Assembly: GCA_030522415.1 (NCBI GenBank)
Contig: CM060114.1
Location: forward strand, 28,214,804 to 28,278,803
Direction: 5' to 3'
DNA length: 64,000 nucleotides
Source: Channallabes apus
Taxonomy: Eukaryota; Chordata; Actinopteri; Siluriformes; Clariidae
In this document: in pieces, positions 54,101-59,500 of the stretch
How positions within the stretch are numbered: the first letter of the stretch is position 1
How the letters are laid out: each line of letters begins with the position of its first letter
Notes under the pieces: model-generated
Database searches by the model: none
The model's input: only the letters and a program-made list of their open reading frames with translations
Told to the model about the DNA's origin: nothing
Made by a program: the position numbers and the translations under genes

Positions 54101-55165
54101 TATCTACTCGAATTCCTCTCCATCATCAAATCATCAAAGCACAGATTGAGGGGAAAAATCATTTGAAAGAATGCACTGAAAAAAGTTGAATAGATCGGAT
54201 ATCCTGTACAGTCTGTGATGGATTAGCATTCTGTCCAGGGTGTACTGTACCCCGCCTCGTGCCGCTATGTCCCCGGAGACATGCTCCAGGCTTCCTGCAA
54301 CCCTGTGCATAATAAGCAGGAACAGGTACAGCTCTCTTATCTCATTTCTTAAATTGAATTCAAACAAGTGCCCAATTACTAAATTGAATAACGTAGATCG
54401 AGCATGATGAATTAGAGTAGCCGTGACGTGAAACCACATTATAAAATCTCACAGGGACGTTTACGCGGACAGGAAACTAGAACCGTAGTGATTAAATTAA
54501 GGTTATTACAGCGTGTGAAGGAGAGCGGTGTGGCGTTAATGTGCTTGTTGCTGAACGCCGGTTATCTGGGTTTGCTCCTCAGATCGGATGAAGTCGGACA
54601 TTATACTGTACATTAAATCATTGACGTTGGAGTAAACTGTGTTCATGTAACAGGATTCCATTACATTGGACAGACAGACACGAAGCCGTCAGCAATTAAA
54701 CCTCCAAGTATTTATTAATATCTTTATTACCTGGCTTCCAGGTGAGAGGTGCGAGGAAAGGGAGGAGTGGTGCTGTACTGTATATCTGTAGCAGAAAAAT
54801 GCTTTTACCAGGTCACCGGTTCACAGGAAATAAAGAGTCGGAGTTACAGTATAGCTGTTTCCCTTATGAGCAAATTCCAGGATTTAAAGCAAGGTCATGT
54901 TTCCTAGCTAACCTTAAATACCTGATACAACGATAAAAGGAAGGACTTTCCTAAGATCAAAATCTTCATCTTTATACAGTAGCTACGGGATGATATCCGA
55001 GCTTTCTGAAGAAATCTTCCTCCGGTAACCTTCTCCAACAGCAATACTCCTTTATTACTCCTTCAACAGCGTACAGAAGGCTTACAGAGCCTGCCTGTGC
55101 AGCAGAGATAGCATTCATAGGCTATACACTCACCCACATTCTACAGTATATCCCTAGCCTAGATG

Positions 55166-55250
<85 letters not shown>

Positions 55251-56534
55251 CCTTATGTCTGCACATTGAAGTGTTCCAGCTACAATGGACAAAGCTTAAA
55301 CTAATAGATTTAAAGTTACAATGTGCAAGACAGCTGGAGCAATGACCTGTATATTGACATATAATGTAGGAATATCATATGTCTCTTATAATCCACTTAA
55401 AATAGGTGTCGGTTTCATTTGAAAATAAGAGGGGGTTTAAGTCAAACCGAGACTACTAATTGTACAGAATAACAAAACACTTATGAGACAGTTATCTATC
55501 TCTCTCTCTCTCTGTCGAGCTGAACATGTCGCTCCTAAGCTGATCCAGACCCCGACCTGTCTGACTCATCCTGGAGTCGGTCAATAGCTCAGGACTGAAA
55601 CTCTGAGCCTCCAATAATGAAAGTGGACTCAATATTAAACACATCTTAAACACATCTTGTGTTATATTGAACTTCCAGCCTCCGAACACACAGTATGACT
55701 GCATATCAATCCCTGCTATCCATTATCACCCAAATGAGGATGGGCTCCAAGATGAGTCTGGTTCCTCTCAAGGTTTCTTCCTATTACCATCATCAGGTAG
55801 TTTTGCCCCTTGAGTGGTTTTTCCTTACCACTTATATTTTGCCCTTAATGCAGAATAAACACACTAAACATATAGACCTTGGAGCAAATATCATCCATCT
55901 GCCGTAAATCTGATTGGAGTTCTTTATGTCTTATGTTTGACATTTGAATAGAGGCAGTCCATACACTCCGAATAGCTGGACGCGAGTCACGTCTAGACAA
56001 AATTGCAGGCTTGTTCAGAGTACCAAACAGCACTTTACAAGGGGAATGGAATAAAATGCTTTTATCTAGTTACACAGACCTAAAACTAAACTGGTTTTCT
56101 TTTAATCCTTTAATTTGTTTTTCATTAAAAGCAAGTCCGTTTCAACTCGGAATCAATCTACAAAGCTTGCCATTCGCATACCAGCTTATTCTCAATCCTC
56201 TAGCAAACTGTATCAGGAACAGAACCGGAAATGTTTGCACTCACATTCTTGAAAAATGTTTTGTCTCTCTTTAGCTACATTGGATTCTTATGCAGATCAT
56301 GAACACCATTTGGTTTCATTCAGTCCAAACAAATCTGAGACTGGCCTCGATGTGGTGATGAACACAGGTGGTGCTTTTTGCCCTATTTTCCCTTTAGGTT
56401 TTTTTTTTTTTTGCTTGTATAAAAGAACCTGACTTGGCCAAATGAAATGGTGGATCATGTTTTCATTTAAAAGAGGTTGAATCGCAATCCTTACCTAGGA
56501 TTAATAATAATAATTATTGCCCAAGCCTCATTAT

Positions 56535-56577
<43 letters not shown>

Positions 56578-59500
56578 AGGTTTATCTTTATTTATCTACA
56601 TTCTTCTGCTAATAAACAATTTTTATTACCAGCTGTTGCAGGAAAAGTGCATCTGGATGTTTTTTGTGGGAATTGAAATAGAATACGGGACACAGAGAAT
56701 CAGATTGATAAAGAATTGTGAGTAAAAAACGTTATTTGCCTCTTTAGTAATCGTACTGTAGGAACTCCCTGTTCTTTCTGTTCTTCCCAAAAAGGAAATG
56801 GCCTTCTTTTGTTTCTGATAATTTACTTATTAAAACTTCTCAGCCGCCTTCAACATCTAGACAGATGATATATATAGCCAAAAGTATGTGGACACCTGAC
56901 CACACTCATACAGTATGTGTTTCTGCCACAAAATTGGAAGCACACAACTGTATAGAATGTCTTATTATGCCATAACATTACAATATCCCTTCACTTAAAC
57001 TCGGAGAGCCAAACTTTTTCCAGCATGACGATATGCACAAACAAGCTCCACGATGCTTTTAACACCAACTGTAAGATCTAATCTTCCAAATATCAGTGCC
57101 TGATCTCACTGTTGTTGTTGGGCTTTTGGTTGCTTCTGGGAAGAAGTCGCCACAGCGGACCACACGATCCGCACAGGTTTTACGCCACATGCCCTTTCTG
57201 AGGCTTAGATAAAAGCCGGCACAGCATTCAGTGGTTGGGGTCATGGGCATTGGCTGGGAATCGAACCCAAGCCGTCCACATGGCAGGAGAGAAACCAACC
57301 ACTGAGTCACCAATGTCCCATACCTGATCTTGCTAATGCTCTTGAATGATCACAAATCTCCAGAGCCACATCCCAGAATCTAGTGGAAAGAGTCTCAGAG
57401 CCAATGGATAGTCCTCAGCCCTGAAGAAATATCCATCGTTTCAGTGGCAGGTTGATCAGGCTGCAAGCTCGATGAATGATTGTAACCAAGCTGTTGTGGG
57501 TAAAGTACCTTGCTAAAGGGCCCCACAGTGGCAGCTCAGCAGTGCTGGTGCTCAAACCAGGGACTTTCTGATCAGCAGTCCAGCCACCGGGCTATCCAAA
57601 CCCCTTCCCAGAAGATTGGAGTTTCTTACAACAGCACAGATCAGATATGAGCGTGAGGGGCCAAAAATCCATATTGTCTTGAGATGATTTACAGTAAGTG
57701 CATCTGGAGATCAGAATGAACCCTGGGGCTTTTACACTCTCTCGACCGAGATATTTTGACATATACAACGAATGCAAGTATATAATTACTGTAGATGTAA
57801 ATAACATACATTCTGTGATCCACATAAAGGTCTAAACTACGCTAGCTTTTTAATAGCTTCCCACTTCACACTGTGATTGCCGGAAAGTTTCATGCCATTT
57901 TATCACAACTCACTCTTTCTCCAGTGTTAATATTAAAACACACCATACTGACATCTCTCTCCCTCTCTCTCTCTCCCTCCCTCTCTCTCTCTCCCTCCCT
58001 CTCTCCCTCCCTCCCTCTCTCTCTCTCCATTATGTCTGTGCATTGCTTTCATTCTATTCTTTTTGCATTTAATTTGGTGGCAGGAAAGTGCCTGACAAAC
58101 AGACCAGGAAGAAAAGTGTATTTAAAAATAGCCATGGCATGAATAGAAAAAAATAAATAAAATCAAAATAAGTAAGGGCTTACAAAAGCAAAAAAAAAAA
58201 AAAAAAAGAGTATAAAGAAGCACTATTCATCTAACTAATTTTCAAGCAATTACACACTGGGGTTTAAAGTCTCCATGTGGTCCATGCGCTGTTTTTTTAA
58301 CTGTTTTGCTAACATTCCCAATAGCGCTCTTAATAATCTGTCTTTAACCCGTCACAAGGATTTATGCCATTATTTTACTGTACTACACTGACACACAACA
58401 CTAACTGTCTACACATCCACACTGAAAAATTCTATTTTATTTTAATTAACTGATTTATGTCATACGGTTGCGCTAATTGAATTTGCCTTCACGTAGATGC
58501 ACTGTATAATTCTAATAACGTTTTTTTAAACGGTGACTCATTGTTTTAGTTCCCTTAGCTTAATCATATCAAGTATAGTTTATTTCAAGGGGCTTATTCC
58601 AACGTCATATTATCATGCTCCATCTGCTTGAATAAACTGGAACAAATGAACAGTCATGAATAAACTTAACTTAATCTAGATTAATCACACTGAATCCTGT
58701 GTTCAGGGTCGCGGGGGGCCTGGAGCCTATCCCAGGAGACTTCGGGCATTAGGCGGGGTACACCCTGGACAGGGTGCCAATCCATCACAGGGCACACACA
58801 CATACACACACTCACACACCCAATCACACACTACGGGCAATTTAGGAACGCCAATTAGCCTAACCTGCATATCTTTGGACTGTGGGAGGAAACCGGAGTA
58901 CCCGGAGGAAACCCACCAAGCACGGGGAGAACATGCAAACTCCATGCACACAGAGACGGGAATCGAGCCTGGCCGGGGAATCGAACCCTGGACCCTGGAG
59001 GTGCAAGGCTACAGTGCTAACCACTACACCACCGCGCCGCCACACTGAAACATAATTACTTAAAAAATACCGTAAGTCCCCTAAATACGAACATTCGAGT
59101 TACGAACATTTATTCACGCATGTTCAATCGTGGAAGTTAGATCACATGTCCGGCGTACATTGTCTACTGCTTGCAATCGTGTATCCCAGGATGTCTGGAA
59201 GCAAGCGACAAGATGATGGAACATTTTAGTTTTATATTGTGTATAATTAGTATCCTAGTACATAGACATTGTTTGTTGGACTTACAAACAAATTGGACTT
59301 ACTGTATGAATGCGCTTTCGGAACTGAACTCGTTCATATGTTGGGGACTTACTGTAATGTCAAAATGTCTTGCCCCGCCCATACCCTCCTTCATTTTTTG
59401 TTTCCAAATAGTCAGACTTTCTTGTGTTTTTAATGTAGTATTGAGAAACACTTCTCCAGACTTCTCACCGGCTCATGTTTTTAGTGTTTTTTGTTTGTTA

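Larger units (their letters stand above)
54331..56869. other. gene-free part of intron 1
   Basis: Contains the long (AC)n, a fish repeat at 55715-55840 and a (TG)n; otherwise unique-looking. Confidence 0.4.

Noticed and set aside
55163..55345. Open frame encoding a long His/Thr repeat
   Set aside because: Translation of an (AC)n microsatellite.
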